Of a DNA stretch of 64,000 nucleotides, positions 8,378-18,117 are shown one piece after another. The stretch covers positions 3,410,001 through 3,474,000 of the forward strand of contig NZ_PJNE01000001.1 in assembly GCF_002846495.1 (NCBI RefSeq). Direction: 5' to 3'. The notes beneath the pieces were generated by a model. That model was not told the origin of the DNA. It searched no databases and saw nothing but the letters and a program-made list of their open reading frames with translations. Positions within the stretch are counted from its first letter, which is position 1. Each line of letters opens with the position of its first letter. Source of the DNA: Phycicoccus duodecadis (GTDB lineage: Bacteria > Actinomycetota > Actinomycetes > Actinomycetales > Dermatophilaceae). The position numbers were made by a program, and so were the translations under genes.

Positions 8378-10186
8378 GTGCTCCGCACCCACGAGGCCGG
8401 CACCCTGCGTGCCGACCACACCGGCCAGACCGTCACCCTCACCGGGTGGGTGGCGAAGCGGCGCGATCACGGCGGGGTGGCCTTCATCGACCTGCGCGAC
8501 GCGAGCGGCGTCGCCCAGGTGGTCGCGCGCGACGAGGTGCTCACCGGCGCGGCCCACGACCTGCGCAGCGAGTACGTCGTCAAGGTCACCGGCGAGGTCA
8601 CCGCCCGCGCGGAGCGCAACGTCAACCCCGACCTGCCGACCGGGGCCGTCGAGGTGGTCGCCCGCGAGATCGAGGTCCTCAACCCCAGCGCGCCACTGCC
8701 GTTCCAGGTCGACGAGCGCGTGACGGTCGGTGAGGAGGCACGGCTCAAGCACCGCTACCTCGACCTGCGCCGCCCGGGCGCCCACTCGGCCGGGCACGCC
8801 ATCCGGCTGCGCTCGAAGGTGAGCCAGGCCGCGCGCCGCGTCCTCGGCGACCGTGACTTCGTCGAGATCGAGACCCCGACCCTCACCCGGTCGACGCCCG
8901 AGGGCGCCCGCGACTTCCTGGTGCCGGCCCGTCTGGCCCCGGGCAGCTGGTACGCCCTGCCGCAGAGCCCCCAGCTGTTCAAGCAGCTGCTCATGGTGGC
9001 GGGGATGGAGCGGTACTACCAGATCGCCCGCTGCTACCGCGACGAGGACTTCCGCGCCGACCGCCAGCCCGAGTTCACCCAGCTCGACATCGAGATGAGC
9101 TTCGTCGAGCAGGACGACGTCCTCGAGCTCGGCGAGGCGCTGGTCCGCGAGATCTGGCAGCTGATCGGCGTCGACCTGCCCACGCCGTTCCCGCGGATGA
9201 CCTACGCCGAGGCCATGCGCCGCTACGGCAGCGACAAGCCGGACCTGCGCTTCGGCCAGGAGCTCGTCGAGTGCACCGAGTTCTTCGCCGACACCTCGTT
9301 CCGCGTGTTCCAGGCCGAGTACGTCGGCGCGGTCGTCATGCCCGGCGGTGCGAGCCAGCCGCGCAAGCAGCTCGACGCCTGGCAGGAGTGGGCCAAGCAG
9401 CGCGGCGCCAAGGGCCTGGCCTACGTGCTGGTGCAGGACGACGGCACCCTCGGCGGCCCCGTGGCCAAGAACCTCTCGGAGGCCGAGGCCGCCGGCCTGG
9501 CCGCACACGTCGGGGCGCAGCCGGGTGACTGCATCTTCTTCGGCGCCGGCGCACCGCGCGCGTCGCGCGCCCTGCTGGGGGCGGCCCGGCTCGAGATCGG
9601 CCAGCGGTGCGGGCTGGTCGACGAGGACGCCTGGAGCTTCCTGTGGGTCCTCGACGCCCCCCTGTTCGAGTCGGCGTCGGAGGCGGTCGCGGCCGGCGAC
9701 GTCGCCGTGGGTTCCGGGGCCTGGACGGCCGTGCACCACGCGTTCACCTCCCCCAAGGAGGAGTTCATGGACACCTTCGACACCGACCCCGGGTCGGCGC
9801 TGGCCTACGCCTACGACATGGTCTGCAACGGCAACGAGCTCGGCGGAGGGTCCATCCGGATCCACCGCCGCGACGTGCAGGAGCGCGTCTTCCAGGTGAT
9901 GGGGCTCGCGCCGGAGGAGGCGCAGGAGAAGTTCGGCTTCCTCCTCGACGCCTTCGCCTTCGGCGCCCCGCCGCACGGCGGCATCGCCTTCGGGTGGGAC
10001 CGCATCGTGATGCTGCTCGGCGGCTTCGACAGCATCCGCGACGTCATCGCGTTCCCGAAGTCCGGTGGCGGCTACGACCCGCTCACCGACGCGCCCGCCC
10101 CGATCACGCCGGAGCAGCGCAAGGAGGCCGGGGTCGACGCGAAGCCCGAGCCGCCGAAGGGCGCCCCCGAGCCGCCGACGGCCTGA
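8378..10186 (+). CDS. aspS: Aspartate--tRNA ligase
   Basis: Charges tRNA-Asp (and possibly tRNA-Asn, if the organism uses the amidotransferase route; that cannot be decided here). The 602-residue length fits bacterial AspRS. An N-terminal OB-fold anticodon-binding domain ([15 protein letters not shown]) is followed by the class II core: the YLDLRRPG linker, motif 2 around [18 protein letters not shown], the bacterial insertion (GAD) domain, and motif 3 [13 protein letters not shown]. The GTG at 8378 has AAGGA 7 nt upstream. It converges with the GNAT gene. Confidence 0.97.
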   Translation: MLRTHEAGTLRADHTGQTVTLTGWVAKRRDHGGVAFIDLRDASGVAQVVARDEVLTGAAHDLRSEYVVKVTGEVTARAERNVNPDLPTGAVEVVAREIEVLNPSAPLPFQVDERVTVGEEARLKHRYLDLRRPGAHSAGHAIRLRSKVSQAARRVLGDRDFVEIETPTLTRSTPEGARDFLVPARLAPGSWYALPQSPQLFKQLLMVAGMERYYQIARCYRDEDFRADRQPEFTQLDIEMSFVEQDDVLELGEALVREIWQLIGVDLPTPFPRMTYAEAMRRYGSDKPDLRFGQELVECTEFFADTSFRVFQAEYVGAVVMPGGASQPRKQLDAWQEWAKQRGAKGLAYVLVQDDGTLGGPVAKNLSEAEAAGLAAHVGAQPGDCIFFGAGAPRASRALLGAARLEIGQRCGLVDEDAWSFLWVLDAPLFESASEAVAAGDVAVGSGAWTAVHHAFTSPKEEFMDTFDTDPGSALAYAYDMVCNGNELGGGSIRIHRRDVQERVFQVMGLAPEEAQEKFGFLLDAFAFGAPPHGGIAFGWDRIVMLLGGFDSIRDVIAFPKSGGGYDPLTDAPAPITPEQRKEAGVDAKPEPPKGAPEPPTA

Positions 10187-10225
10187 CGCAGGTTCCCGCA
10201 GGGGGCGAAAGAGTTGTCCCGGCGG

Positions 10226-11026
10226 TCAGGAGGGGGTCGGCGGGGGCGGCAGGGCCCCGGCGCGCCAGCGGCTGCGCCACTGCATCCCCGTCCGGTACCC
10301 GAGCCGCCGGTAGACCCGGCGGGCGTCGTCGTTGTCGGCGAACATCCCGAGCGCGCAGGCGCCGGTGGCGGTGACCGCGCGGCGGGTGAGGGCGGCGGTC
10401 ACGGCGGCCCCCAGCCCCTGGCGGCGGGCCGTGGTGGCGACCGCGATGCCGGCCAGGGTGGGGGTGCCGGCGCCCGACGGCTCGCTGCCCCCGCAGGCGA
10501 CCAGAGCGCCGGCGTCGTCGCGCACGCCCACCCAGAGCTGGCCGGGCCGCGCGAACGGCTGGCCGTGCGTGCGGGGGCTCGCCACGGCCAGCAGCGCCCT
10601 GGCCTCCGGGGCCTCCGCCGGGTCGAGCACCACCACCCGGTCCTCGCCGGGGACGTCGGTGGGCGGCAGGTCGCGGGTCCACAGCCAGTCCCAGTCGCCG
10701 CCCGGGCCGTCGATCGGCAGGTGCCGGTCGACGACGTCGTGGTGCTCACGGGGCCGGCTGAGATGGCGGAAGTCGCCCGCCGCGAACCAGGAGCGCACCC
10801 AGGGGTCGGCCAGGAGCGCGTCGATGGCCGGCCCGTCACCGAGGACCGACGCGCCGGGGACGCCGTGGTCCGAGCGGCGGGGGAACGCGACCGCGCCGGT
10901 GCCGTCGAGCGCCACCGCCCATCCCGGCGGCGCGAACCCGCGGCCGACGTCGAGCTCGACGACCGGGTGGTGCCCGGAGGCCTCCAGCAGCTCCTCGAAC
11001 GTCCCGATCGGGCGGACCTCGCTCAT
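10226..11026 (-). CDS. GNAT family N-acetyltransferase
   Basis: A 266-residue protein whose C-terminal ~100 residues form a GNAT (FR47-like) domain: strand LAGIAVATTARRQGLGAAVTAAL carries the acetyl-CoA pyrophosphate loop (R/Q-x-x-G-x-G/A, here RRQGLGAA), followed by ALGMFADNDDARRVYRRLGY. The N-terminal half is an unrecognised helical region that may define the acceptor. It would transfer an acetyl group from acetyl-CoA to an unknown amine. ATG 11026 is the natural start; a GAGATT sequence 6 nt upstream might be a weak -10 for leaderless expression. It is divergent from the DinB gene. Confidence 0.88.
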   Translation of the reverse strand: MSEVRPIGTFEELLEASGHHPVVELDVGRGFAPPGWAVALDGTGAVAFPRRSDHGVPGASVLGDGPAIDALLADPWVRSWFAAGDFRHLSRPREHHDVVDRHLPIDGPGGDWDWLWTRDLPPTDVPGEDRVVVLDPAEAPEARALLAVASPRTHGQPFARPGQLWVGVRDDAGALVACGGSEPSGAGTPTLAGIAVATTARRQGLGAAVTAALTRRAVTATGACALGMFADNDDARRVYRRLGYRTGMQWRSRWRAGALPPPPTPS

Positions 11027-11101
11027 GGCAGCAATCTCGCACGCGGGCCCGGCGTCCCGGGCGCCGGGTGCGCGGGGGCACCGTTCCGCCGCCCCGATGG
11101 C

Positions 11102-11107
11102 TACCGT
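11102..11107 (+). promoter_or_regulatory. -10 box, leaderless DinB gene
   Basis: TACCGT ends 6 nt before ATG 11114. Confidence 0.5.
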
Positions 11108-11113
11108 GGGCCG

Positions 11114-11626
11114 ATGCCCGCGACGCGCACCCGTCCCCCGACCGTCGCCGACGAGCGGACCCAGCTCCTCGGCTGGTTCGACCTCCAGCGGGGCGTCGTC
11201 CGGCTGAAGTGCGAGGGGCTCTCGGACGCGGACGCCCACCGGTCGCTGGTGCCGACCTCGCCGCTGATGACCGTGGCCGGCGTGGTGTCGCACCTGGCCT
11301 CGACCGAGGACCTGTGGTTCCGCGAGGTGCTGCTGGGGGAGCCCTCCGAGCTGCCGGGGCTGCGCCGCGAGGACGACGACGGCGACTTCCGCGTCGACCA
11401 CCTGTCGCTGGCCGAGGTCCTCGACCGCTACGAGGCCGCCTGCGCGCGCTCCGACGCCGCCATCGCCGGGCGGTCACTCGACGACACCGGCAGCACCGCG
11501 CTGCACTCGGTCGGCGAGGCGTCGCTGCGCTGGATGGTGCACCACATGCTCGAGGAGACCGCCCGGCACGCCGGCCACCTCGACCTGCTGCGCGAGCTGC
11601 TCGACGGCGAGACCGGCTACTTCTGA
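11114..11626 (+). CDS. DinB/DUF664 family protein
   Basis: A 170-residue four-helix-bundle protein of the DinB/DUF664 superfamily. The metal-binding histidines expected for the fold are present: one in VVSHLASTED (about residue 60) and the pair in HHMLEETARHAGHLDLLRE near the C-terminus. Actinobacterial relatives are thiol- (mycothiol-) dependent transferases or DNA-damage-linked proteins, but no specific substrate can be given. The ATG follows a TACCGT box at leaderless spacing. Confidence 0.85.
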   Translation: MPATRTRPPTVADERTQLLGWFDLQRGVVRLKCEGLSDADAHRSLVPTSPLMTVAGVVSHLASTEDLWFREVLLGEPSELPGLRREDDDGDFRVDHLSLAEVLDRYEAACARSDAAIAGRSLDDTGSTALHSVGEASLRWMVHHMLEETARHAGHLDLLRELLDGETGYF

Positions 11627-11668
11627 CCGGAGGGAGCGTCCGGGGCCGGTGGCGTCGGCGCGCGGCGC

Positions 11669-11674
11669 TAGCCT
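11669..11674 (+). promoter_or_regulatory. -10 box, leaderless rarA
   Basis: TAGCCT ends 6 nt before ATG 11681. Confidence 0.55.
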
Positions 11675-11680
11675 CGCGGG

Positions 11681-13093
11681 ATGAGCCAGGACGGGACCGA
11701 CCTCTTCGGCGCCGCGGCCGGTGACCGCCCGGGTGCCGGCTCGTCGGCGATGGCCCCCCTGGCCGTGCGGATGCGGCCGCGCAGCATCGACGAGGTCCGC
11801 GGCCAGGCCGAGGTGCTGCGCCCTGGCAGCCCCCTGCGCCGGCTCATCGAGGGCGGTGGGGGAGCGGCGGGCCCGCTCTCGGCCATCCTCTGGGGGCCGC
11901 CCGGCACCGGCAAGACCACCCTCGCTCACCTCGTGGCCACCGCGGCCGAGCGCGAGTTCGTCGAGCTCTCGGCCGTCACCGCCGGCGTCAAGGACGTGCG
12001 CGCGGTGATGGAGGGGGCCGCCCGCACCCGCGACCTCTACGGCCGCCAGACGGTGCTCTTCCTCGACGAGATCCACCGCTTCACCAAGGCCCAGCAGGAC
12101 GCCCTGCTCCCGGGTGTCGAGAACCGGCTCGTGGTCCTGGTGGCCGCCACCACCGAGAACCCGTCCTTCTCGGTCATCGCCCCGTTGCTGTCGCGCTCGA
12201 TGCTCGTCACGCTGGTGCCGCTCACCGACGAGCAGGTGGCCGAGGTCCTCACCAGCGCCGTGGCCGACCCGCGGGGCCTGGCCGGGGCCTACGCCCTGGC
12301 CGACGACGCCCGCGACCACCTGGTGCGGCTCTCCGGCGGCGATGCCCGGCGCTCGCTCACGTTCCTCGAGGCGGCCGCCGGCGTGGCCGACGACTCGCTC
12401 GCCCCCGGGGCGGCCCGGCCCGAGGTCGTCGAGATCACCCTGGCCCAGACCGAGCAGGCCGTCGCCCACGCCGCCGTGCGCTACGACCGCACCGGCGACC
12501 AGCACTACGACGTCGCCAGTGCCCTCATCAAGTCGATGCGCGGCTCCGACGTCGACGCGGCCCTCCACTACCTGGCGCGGATGCTCGAGGCGGGCGAGGA
12601 CCCGCGCTTCATCGCGCGCCGCATCGTCATCGCCGCCTCCGAGGACGTCGGGATGGCCGACCCCACCGCACTGCAGACGGCGGTGGCCGCCATGCACGCG
12701 GTCGCCCAGATCGGGATGCCCGAGGCGCGCATCATCCTGGCCCAGGCCGTGGTCCACAACGCCCTGGCCCCGGCCTCGAACGCCGCCTACACCGGGATCA
12801 ACGAGGCCATCGCCGACGTGCGCGCCGGCAAGGGCGGGCCGGTGCCCCTGCACCTGCGGGGCAGCGGCTACGGCGGGGCCGACCGCATCGCGCAGGCCTC
12901 GGCGGCCGCCACGGGCCGCGGCCGCGCGCCGTCGTACGTCTACGCCCACGACGAGCCCGACGGGGTGGCGCGCCAGCAGTACCTGCCCGACGACCTCGCG
13001 GGCACCACCGACTACTACCGCCCCACCGACCGCGGCTTCGAGGGGCGCCTCCAGGAGCGGTGGCGCTGGCTGAAGGAGCGCCTCGGCCGCTGA
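11681..13093 (+). CDS. rarA: Replication-associated recombination protein A (RarA/MgsA AAA+ ATPase)
   Basis: A 470-residue AAA+ ATPase acting at stalled replication forks. The Walker A motif GPPGTGKTT is at residues 72-80 and Walker B at LFLDEIHRF, followed by sensor-1 AATTENPSF and the arginine-finger region. The C-terminal helical tetramerisation domain has the family features [15 protein letters not shown] (here [11 protein letters not shown]), LNAAYTGI-type [12 protein letters not shown], and [18 protein letters not shown]. In this position, upstream of alaS, it matches other actinobacteria. Expression looks leaderless. Confidence 0.95.
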   Translation: MSQDGTDLFGAAAGDRPGAGSSAMAPLAVRMRPRSIDEVRGQAEVLRPGSPLRRLIEGGGGAAGPLSAILWGPPGTGKTTLAHLVATAAEREFVELSAVTAGVKDVRAVMEGAARTRDLYGRQTVLFLDEIHRFTKAQQDALLPGVENRLVVLVAATTENPSFSVIAPLLSRSMLVTLVPLTDEQVAEVLTSAVADPRGLAGAYALADDARDHLVRLSGGDARRSLTFLEAAAGVADDSLAPGAARPEVVEITLAQTEQAVAHAAVRYDRTGDQHYDVASALIKSMRGSDVDAALHYLARMLEAGEDPRFIARRIVIAASEDVGMADPTALQTAVAAMHAVAQIGMPEARIILAQAVVHNALAPASNAAYTGINEAIADVRAGKGGPVPLHLRGSGYGGADRIAQASAAATGRGRAPSYVYAHDEPDGVARQQYLPDDLAGTTDYYRPTDRGFEGRLQERWRWLKERLGR

Positions 13094-13146
13094 GCCCAGG
13101 GGCGCGCGCGCCGGCCCGCGTGGTCCGCGCCGTCGGCGGCCTCGCC

Positions 13147-13152
13147 TACGGT
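13147..13152 (+). promoter_or_regulatory. -10 box, leaderless zinc-finger gene
   Basis: TACGGT ends 6 nt before ATG 13159. Confidence 0.55.
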
Positions 13153-13158
13153 GGGCCG

Positions 13159-13473
13159 ATGGACACCGACGCCGCGCTCGCCGCCCACGAGGAGCAGCTG
13201 GTGGCCGACCTCGCCACGCTCACCGCCGCCCCGCCCGCCGGCGAGAACATCTCCTTCGGCAAGCGCATCGGTGAGGGCACCTCGCTGGCGGTCGACCGGC
13301 TCTCGGCCGTGGCAGTGCAGGAACAGCTCCTCGACACCCTGGCCCAGGTCCGCGCGGCCCGCGCCCGCGTCGCCGACGGCACCTACGGGCGCTGCCAGGT
13401 CTGCGGCGAGCCCATCCCGGCGGCTCGTCTCGAGGCCCGGCCCTGGGCGGCCCGCTGCGTCCGGCACGCGTGA
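13159..13473 (+). CDS. DksA/TraR-like zinc-finger protein
   Basis: A 104-residue protein with a coiled N-terminal part (EEQLVADLATLTAA, VDRLSAVAVQEQLLDTLAQVRAARARV) and a C-terminal zinc-finger region GTYGRCQVCGEPIPAARLEARPW followed by CVRH. The family normally has four cysteines; here the last ligand is His, giving a C-C-C-H set. DksA/TraR proteins bind RNA polymerase through its secondary channel; whether this short form does so is not known. The ATG at 13159 follows a TACGGT box at leaderless spacing. Confidence 0.82.
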   Translation: MDTDAALAAHEEQLVADLATLTAAPPAGENISFGKRIGEGTSLAVDRLSAVAVQEQLLDTLAQVRAARARVADGTYGRCQVCGEPIPAARLEARPWAARCVRHA

Positions 13474-13496
13474 GGCGGGGCGTCCGCCGCTCCTTG

Positions 13497-13502
13497 TAGG
13501 GT
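13497..13502 (+). promoter_or_regulatory. -10 box upstream of the alaS leader mini-ORF
   Basis: TAGGGT ends 7 nt before the ATG of a 30-codon ORF, the same spacing as the leaderless genes in this window. It would start an alaS leader transcript about 195 nt long. Confidence 0.45.
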
Positions 13503-13509
13503 CGTGGGT

Positions 13510-13602
13510 ATGGAGGTCACGCTCGGAGGGACCGCGGCGCGCACGGGCGCGCCCGCGATGTCCGCCCACGTCGTGCGGGGTCACGACGCGCGAGCTCGGT
13601 AG
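13510..13602 (+). CDS. Candidate 30-aa leader peptide upstream of alaS
   Basis: ATG 13510 opens a 30-codon frame ending in TAG at 13600-13602. The translation contains seven alanines (residues 9, 10, 14, 16, 19, 27, 29), although alanine is common in any GC-rich frame. A GTCGTG/CACGAC hairpin (13570-13587) lies inside it and a GC-rich hairpin set follows directly after the stop. The layout recalls a leader peptide controlling alaS. It could equally be a chance ORF, and no homologue is claimed. Confidence 0.3.
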   Translation: MEVTLGGTAARTGAPAMSAHVVRGHDARAR

Positions 13603-13631
13603 GGGCAGCCGCCCCCGCCTCCGCCTGCCCC
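13602..13631 (+). promoter_or_regulatory. Alternative hairpins in the alaS leader
   Basis: GGGGCAG (13602-13608) can pair with CTGCCCC (13625-13631), or its GGGGC can pair with the nearer GCCCC (13611-13615). The two structures are mutually exclusive and sit directly after the mini-ORF stop. This could be an attenuator or a terminator of the upstream transcript. Confidence 0.35.
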
Positions 13632-13640
13632 AACCCCGCC

Positions 13641-13660
13641 ATGCCGGCCCGGCATACGAT
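13641..13660 (+). promoter_or_regulatory. alaS promoter with palindromic candidate operator
   Basis: A perfect inverted repeat ATGCCGG-C-CCGGCAT (13641-13655) shares its last base with a TACGAT -10 box (13655-13660). alaS starts at 13706, leaving a leader of about 39 nt. A protein bound to the palindrome would block polymerase. Confidence 0.5.
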
Positions 13661-13705
13661 GTCGGATCGCCCGCGCACGGCCCACGACCCCAGGACTGAC
13701 ACGAC

Positions 13706-16402
13706 ATGGAAACCGCTGAGATCCGGCGCCGCTGGCTCGACTTCTTCTCCGGCCGCGGGCACACCGTGGTGCCGAGCGCCTCACTGCTGCTCGACGACCC
13801 GAACCTGCTCTTCGTCAACGCGGGCATGGTCCCGTTCAAGCCGTACTTCCTCGGCCAGGAGACCCCGCTCTGGGACCGCGCCACGAGCGTCCAGAAGTGC
13901 GTGCGCACCGGCGACATCGAGGAGGTCGGCAAGACCTCCCGCCACGGCACGTTCTTCCAGATGAACGGCAACTTCTCCTTCGGCGACTACTTCAAGGAAG
14001 GCGCCATCCGCCTCGCCTGGGAGCTCGTCACCACCCCCCAGGACCAGGGCGGCTACGGCCTCGACCCCGAGCTCATCTGGCCCACCGTCTACGTCGACGA
14101 CGACGAGGCCTTCGCCATCTGGCACGAGCAGATCGGGCTCCCGGTCGAGCGCATCACCCGCCGCGCCAAGCTCGACAACTACTGGCACATGGGCGTCCCC
14201 GGCCCGGGGGGCCCCTGCAGCGAGATCTACCTCGACCGCGGGCCCGAGTACGGGCGCGAGGGCGGGCCGGCCGTCGACGAGGACCGCTACCTCGAGTTCT
14301 GGAACCTCGTCTTCATGCAGGAGGAGCTCTCGGCGGTGCGCGCGAAGGACGACTTCGACGTCGCGGGCCCGCTGCCCCAGCGCAACATCGACACCGGCAT
14401 GGGTCTGGAGCGGATGGCGACGCTGCTCCAGGGCGTCGACAACCTCTACGAGATCGACGAGGTCTACCCGGTCCTGGAGCGCGCCGCGGCGCTCGCCGGG
14501 AAGCGCTACGGCGTCTCGTCGGGCCACATGGTCAGCGAGTCCCACCCCGACGACGTGCGGCTGCGGGTCGTGGCCGACCACGTGCGCTCCTCGCTCATGC
14601 TCATCGGCGACGGCGTCACCCCGGGCAACGAGGGCCGCGGCTACGTCCTGCGCCGGATGCTGCGCCGCGCCATCCGCTCGATGCGCCTGCTCGGCTACGA
14701 CGACCCCTGCCTGCCCGAGCTGCTGCCGGTCTCGCTCGAGCGGATGGAGAAGTCCTACCCCGAGCTGCGCAGCGACTGGGACCGCATCTCGCAGACGGCC
14801 TACGCCGAGGAGGAGGCGTTCCGGCGCACCCTGACGGCCGGCACCACCATCCTCGACACCGCGGTCGCGCGCACCAAGGAGGGCGGCGGCCAGGTGCTCG
14901 GCGGCGCCCAGGCCTTCGCGCTGCACGACACCTACGGCTTCCCCATCGACCTCACCCTCGAGATGGCCGCCGAGCAGGGGCTCGAGGTCGACCGCGAGGG
15001 CTTCACCCGGCTGATGCAGGAGCAGCGCGACCGGGCCAAGGCCGACGCCAAGGCCAAGAAGTCGGCCCACGGCGACACCAGCGTCTACCGGGCGCTCTCC
15101 GACGGTGTGGGCGGCCGGGTCGAGTTCACCGGCTACCACGAGGTCACCTCCGAGGCGCGGGTCGCGGGGATGCTCCTCGACGGCGCGCCGGTGTCGTCGG
15201 CGACCGCGGGCCAGGACGTCGAGCTCGTCCTGGACCGCACCCCGTTCTACGCCGAGGGTGGCGGCCAGCTGGCCGACGGCGGTCTGGTCCGCCTCGCCGG
15301 TGGGGCGCTGGTCGAGGTCCGCGACGTGCAGAGCCCCATCAGCGGTCTCGTGGTGCACAGGGCCACGGTCGTGTCCGGCGAGGTCGGGGTCGGCGAGCAG
15401 GCGCACGCCGAGGTCGACATCGAGCGCCGCCGCTCCATCTCGCGCGCCCACACGGCGACCCACATGGTGCACAAGGCCATCCGGGAAGCGTTGGGCGACA
15501 CCGCGACCCAGGCCGGCTCCGAGAACTCGCCCGGCCGCTTCCGGTTCGACTTCCACGCCCCGTCGGCGCTGCCGATGTCGGTGCTCACCGACGTCGAGTC
15601 GCGGGTCAACGCCCTGCTGCTCGACGACCTGTCGGTCAGCGCCGAGGTGATGACCCAGCAGCAGGCGCGCGACGCCGGCGCCATGGCCCTGTTCGGCGAG
15701 AAGTACGGCGACGCCGTGCGGGTGGTCTCGGTCGGCGACTGGGCCCGCGAGCTCTGCGGCGGCACCCACGCCGAGCGCACCACGCAGCTCGGCCTCGTCA
15801 CGCTGCTCGGCGAGTCCTCCATCGGCTCCGGCGTGCGCCGCGTCGAGGCGCTGGTCGGCAACGACGCGTTCTCCTTCCTCGCCCGCGAGCGCGCCATCGT
15901 GGGCCAGCTCACCGAGCTCGTGAAGGGTCGCCCCGAGGAGCTGCCGGAGCGCATCGGCGGCCTCCTGACCCGCCTCAAGGACGCCGAGCGCGACCTCGAG
16001 CGCCTGCGCACCGAGCAGCTCCAGGCCGCGGCCGGCTCGCTCACCGACCGCGCCCGTGACGTCGGCGGGGTCACCTTCCTCGCGCACGACGCGGGGGAGG
16101 CCGACGCCGGCGACGTGCGCACCATGGTCCTCGACCTGCGCGGTCGCCTCGGCAACGACCGGCCCAGCGTCGTCGCCGTGACCGGCGTCGCCAAGGGCCG
16201 GCCGGTGGTCGTCGTGGCCACCAACGAGGGCGCTCGCGCCCGCGGCATCACCGCCGGCGAGCTGGTCCGCATCGCGGCCGGCACCCTCGGTGGCGGCGGC
16301 GGCGGCAAGGACGACATCGCCCAGGGCGGCGGCCAGGACCCGACCAAGGCGGGCGAGGCGCTGGCCGCGGTCGAGTGGCGCGTCGGGGAGCTCGCCGGTT
16401 GA
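13706..16402 (+). CDS. alaS: Alanine--tRNA ligase
   Basis: Charges tRNA-Ala and edits mischarged Ser/Gly. At 898 residues it is full length. The class II catalytic core starts at the N-terminus ([23 protein letters not shown], motif 1; [19 protein letters not shown], motif 2), followed by the tRNA-recognition domain. The editing domain carries the zinc-type HxxxH motif ([11 protein letters not shown]) and the CGGTHAERT motif. The C-terminal C-Ala domain includes a DHHA1-like Gly-rich end ([21 protein letters not shown]). It heads a tightly packed run with ruvX and mltG. Confidence 0.97.
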   Translation: METAEIRRRWLDFFSGRGHTVVPSASLLLDDPNLLFVNAGMVPFKPYFLGQETPLWDRATSVQKCVRTGDIEEVGKTSRHGTFFQMNGNFSFGDYFKEGAIRLAWELVTTPQDQGGYGLDPELIWPTVYVDDDEAFAIWHEQIGLPVERITRRAKLDNYWHMGVPGPGGPCSEIYLDRGPEYGREGGPAVDEDRYLEFWNLVFMQEELSAVRAKDDFDVAGPLPQRNIDTGMGLERMATLLQGVDNLYEIDEVYPVLERAAALAGKRYGVSSGHMVSESHPDDVRLRVVADHVRSSLMLIGDGVTPGNEGRGYVLRRMLRRAIRSMRLLGYDDPCLPELLPVSLERMEKSYPELRSDWDRISQTAYAEEEAFRRTLTAGTTILDTAVARTKEGGGQVLGGAQAFALHDTYGFPIDLTLEMAAEQGLEVDREGFTRLMQEQRDRAKADAKAKKSAHGDTSVYRALSDGVGGRVEFTGYHEVTSEARVAGMLLDGAPVSSATAGQDVELVLDRTPFYAEGGGQLADGGLVRLAGGALVEVRDVQSPISGLVVHRATVVSGEVGVGEQAHAEVDIERRRSISRAHTATHMVHKAIREALGDTATQAGSENSPGRFRFDFHAPSALPMSVLTDVESRVNALLLDDLSVSAEVMTQQQARDAGAMALFGEKYGDAVRVVSVGDWARELCGGTHAERTTQLGLVTLLGESSIGSGVRRVEALVGNDAFSFLARERAIVGQLTELVKGRPEELPERIGGLLTRLKDAERDLERLRTEQLQAAAGSLTDRARDVGGVTFLAHDAGEADAGDVRTMVLDLRGRLGNDRPSVVAVTGVAKGRPVVVVATNEGARARGITAGELVRIAAGTLGGGGGGKDDIAQGGGQDPTKAGEALAAVEWRVGELAG

Positions 16403-16935
16403 CGACCACCCCGGGCCCGGCCCGGCGTCGCGGCGTCCTCCTGGGCGTCGACGTCGGGTCGGTCCGCGTGGGGGTGGCCCGCAGCGACCCCGACGGCCTG
16501 CTCGCGACCCCCCTCGAGACGCTCCCGCGGGCGTCGGCCGAGACCCCTGCGGCCATCGACGAGGACCTCCGCCGGATCGCCGCGCTGGTCGTCGAGCACG
16601 CCGCCGTGGGGGTGGTCGTGGGCCTGCCCCGGTCGCTCTCGGGGGACGAAGGCGTGTCCGCGGCGCGGGCCCGCACGTATGCTGGCGTGCTGGCGATGAG
16701 CATCGACCCGGTTCCGGTCCGTCTCGTGGACGAGCGGCTGACGACGGTCGAGGCCCACCGCGCGCTCAGGGAGAGCGGGGTCGCCGGGAGGCGGCAGCGC
16801 TCCGTGGTCGACCAGGCCGCGGCGGTGCTCATCCTCCAGTCGGCCCTCGACACCGAGCGGTCGACCGGCCATCCGGCCGGGGAACCGGTCGGTGAACGGC
16901 GGCGCAAGCCACGGACGAAGGGCACGAGGACGTGA
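16399..16935 (+). CDS. ruvX: Putative pre-16S rRNA nuclease / Holliday junction resolvase-like YqgF
   Basis: A 178-residue RNase H-fold protein that in other bacteria completes 5' processing of 16S rRNA. Acidic active-site motifs are visible: [15 protein letters not shown] at about residues 17-31, [19 protein letters not shown], and [14 protein letters not shown]. The TTG at 16399 gives a start that overlaps the alaS stop by 4 nt, and no better start is closer to the conserved core; an upstream GTG/ATG would lie inside alaS. A basic C-terminal tail ([12 protein letters not shown]) follows the domain. alaS-ruvX-mltG order is conserved widely. Confidence 0.9.
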   Translation: MTTTPGPARRRGVLLGVDVGSVRVGVARSDPDGLLATPLETLPRASAETPAAIDEDLRRIAALVVEHAAVGVVVGLPRSLSGDEGVSAARARTYAGVLAMSIDPVPVRLVDERLTTVEAHRALRESGVAGRRQRSVVDQAAAVLILQSALDTERSTGHPAGEPVGERRRKPRTKGTRT

Positions 16936-18107
16936 GCCAGGACTTCACCGACACGATCTTCGGTGACGACACCGAACGTCGGCCGGCGCGCTCGCGGCGC
17001 GAGCTGCACCGCAAGAAGCGGCCCCCACGTCGCGGCCGCCGGCTGCTGACGCTCCTGCTCGCCGTGGTGCTCGTCGGAGCGGCCGGCTACGGCGCGTTCA
17101 GTGTGCTGGGGCCGACCGTCAGAGGGCTCGTCGGCGGGGGGCAGACCGACGTCGACTTCCCCGGCCCCGGGGAGGGCGAGACCGACGTCGTCATCGCGTC
17201 CGGCGCCACCGGCGAGGACATCGCCACCGTGCTGCGCGACGCGGGGGTCACCAAGACCCGCACCGCCTACCTCGACGTCGTGGCGGCCGACCCCACCACG
17301 GCCGCCAAGATCCAGCCCGGCACCTACGTGCTGCTGAAGGGGATGCGCGCCCAGGACGCCTTCGAGCTGCTGGCCGACCCCGCCAACCGCGTCACGGAGC
17401 GGGTCACCGTCCGCGAGGGGCTCTGGCTGTCGGAGACCCTGGCGACGCTGTCGAAGGCCACCGGCGTGCCGCTGAAGGACTACCAGGCCGCCGTCAAGAA
17501 CCCCAAGGCGCTGGGGCTGCCGGCCGAGGCCAAGGGCAACCTCGAGGGCTGGCTCTTCCCCGCCAGCTACGAGTTCGGCGACAAGACCCCGGCCGCCGAG
17601 CAGCTGACCCAGATGGTCGCGCAGACCGTCAAGACCCTCACCGCCGCCGGGGTCGACCGCAAGAACTGGCAGCGCACGATCATCATCGCCTCGATCGTCG
17701 AGGGCGAGGCCAGCGGCGACGCCGACCGCGGCAAGGTCGCCCGGGTGATCGAGAACCGCCTCGACGACCCCAACGGGCCCACCGGCGGCTTCCTGCAGAT
17801 GGACTCCACGGTCAACTTCGCCCTGCACAAGCGCGGCAACCTCACCAAGACCGAGTACGAGAGCGCCAAGTCCGACCCGTACGACACGTACGGGTCGCCG
17901 GGTCTCCCGCCGGGGCCCATCGGCAGCCCGGGCAAGGCAGCCATCGACGCCGCGGCGAACCCGACGCCCGGCAAGTGGTTCTTCTTCGTCACGGTCAACC
18001 TCGACACCGGCGAGACGCTGTTCGCGAACACCTTCGCCGAGCAGCAGGCCAACCAGCAGAAGCTCAACCAGTGGTGCGACGCCAACCCGGGCAAGTGCAC
18101 CGGGTGA
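16932..18107 (+). CDS. mltG: Endolytic peptidoglycan transglycosylase MltG (YceG-like)
   Basis: Cleaves nascent glycan strands at the outer face of the cytoplasmic membrane. The 391-residue protein has a basic cytoplasmic N-terminus, one membrane helix (LLTLLLAVVLVGAAGYGAF, about residues 38-56), a LysM-like segment (VTVREGLWLSETLATLSKATG) and the YceG catalytic domain with IASIVEGEASG. Glu257 of that motif corresponds to the catalytic Glu218 of E. coli MltG by motif position. QMDSTVNFAL and GSPGKAAIDAAANP are further family motifs. GTG 16932 overlaps the ruvX stop by 4 nt. Confidence 0.94.
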   Translation: MSQDFTDTIFGDDTERRPARSRRELHRKKRPPRRGRRLLTLLLAVVLVGAAGYGAFSVLGPTVRGLVGGGQTDVDFPGPGEGETDVVIASGATGEDIATVLRDAGVTKTRTAYLDVVAADPTTAAKIQPGTYVLLKGMRAQDAFELLADPANRVTERVTVREGLWLSETLATLSKATGVPLKDYQAAVKNPKALGLPAEAKGNLEGWLFPASYEFGDKTPAAEQLTQMVAQTVKTLTAAGVDRKNWQRTIIIASIVEGEASGDADRGKVARVIENRLDDPNGPTGGFLQMDSTVNFALHKRGNLTKTEYESAKSDPYDTYGSPGLPPGPIGSPGKAAIDAAANPTPGKWFFFVTVNLDTGETLFANTFAEQQANQQKLNQWCDANPGKCTG

Positions 18108-18117
18108 GGACGCACCG

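Noticed and set aside
13524..13537. T-box-like sequence (AGGGACCGCG) in the alaS leader
   Set aside because: The base that pairs with the tRNA terminal A is changed (A instead of U in UGGN), and no stem I with specifier loop precedes it; the likely -10 box lies only 30 nt upstream.
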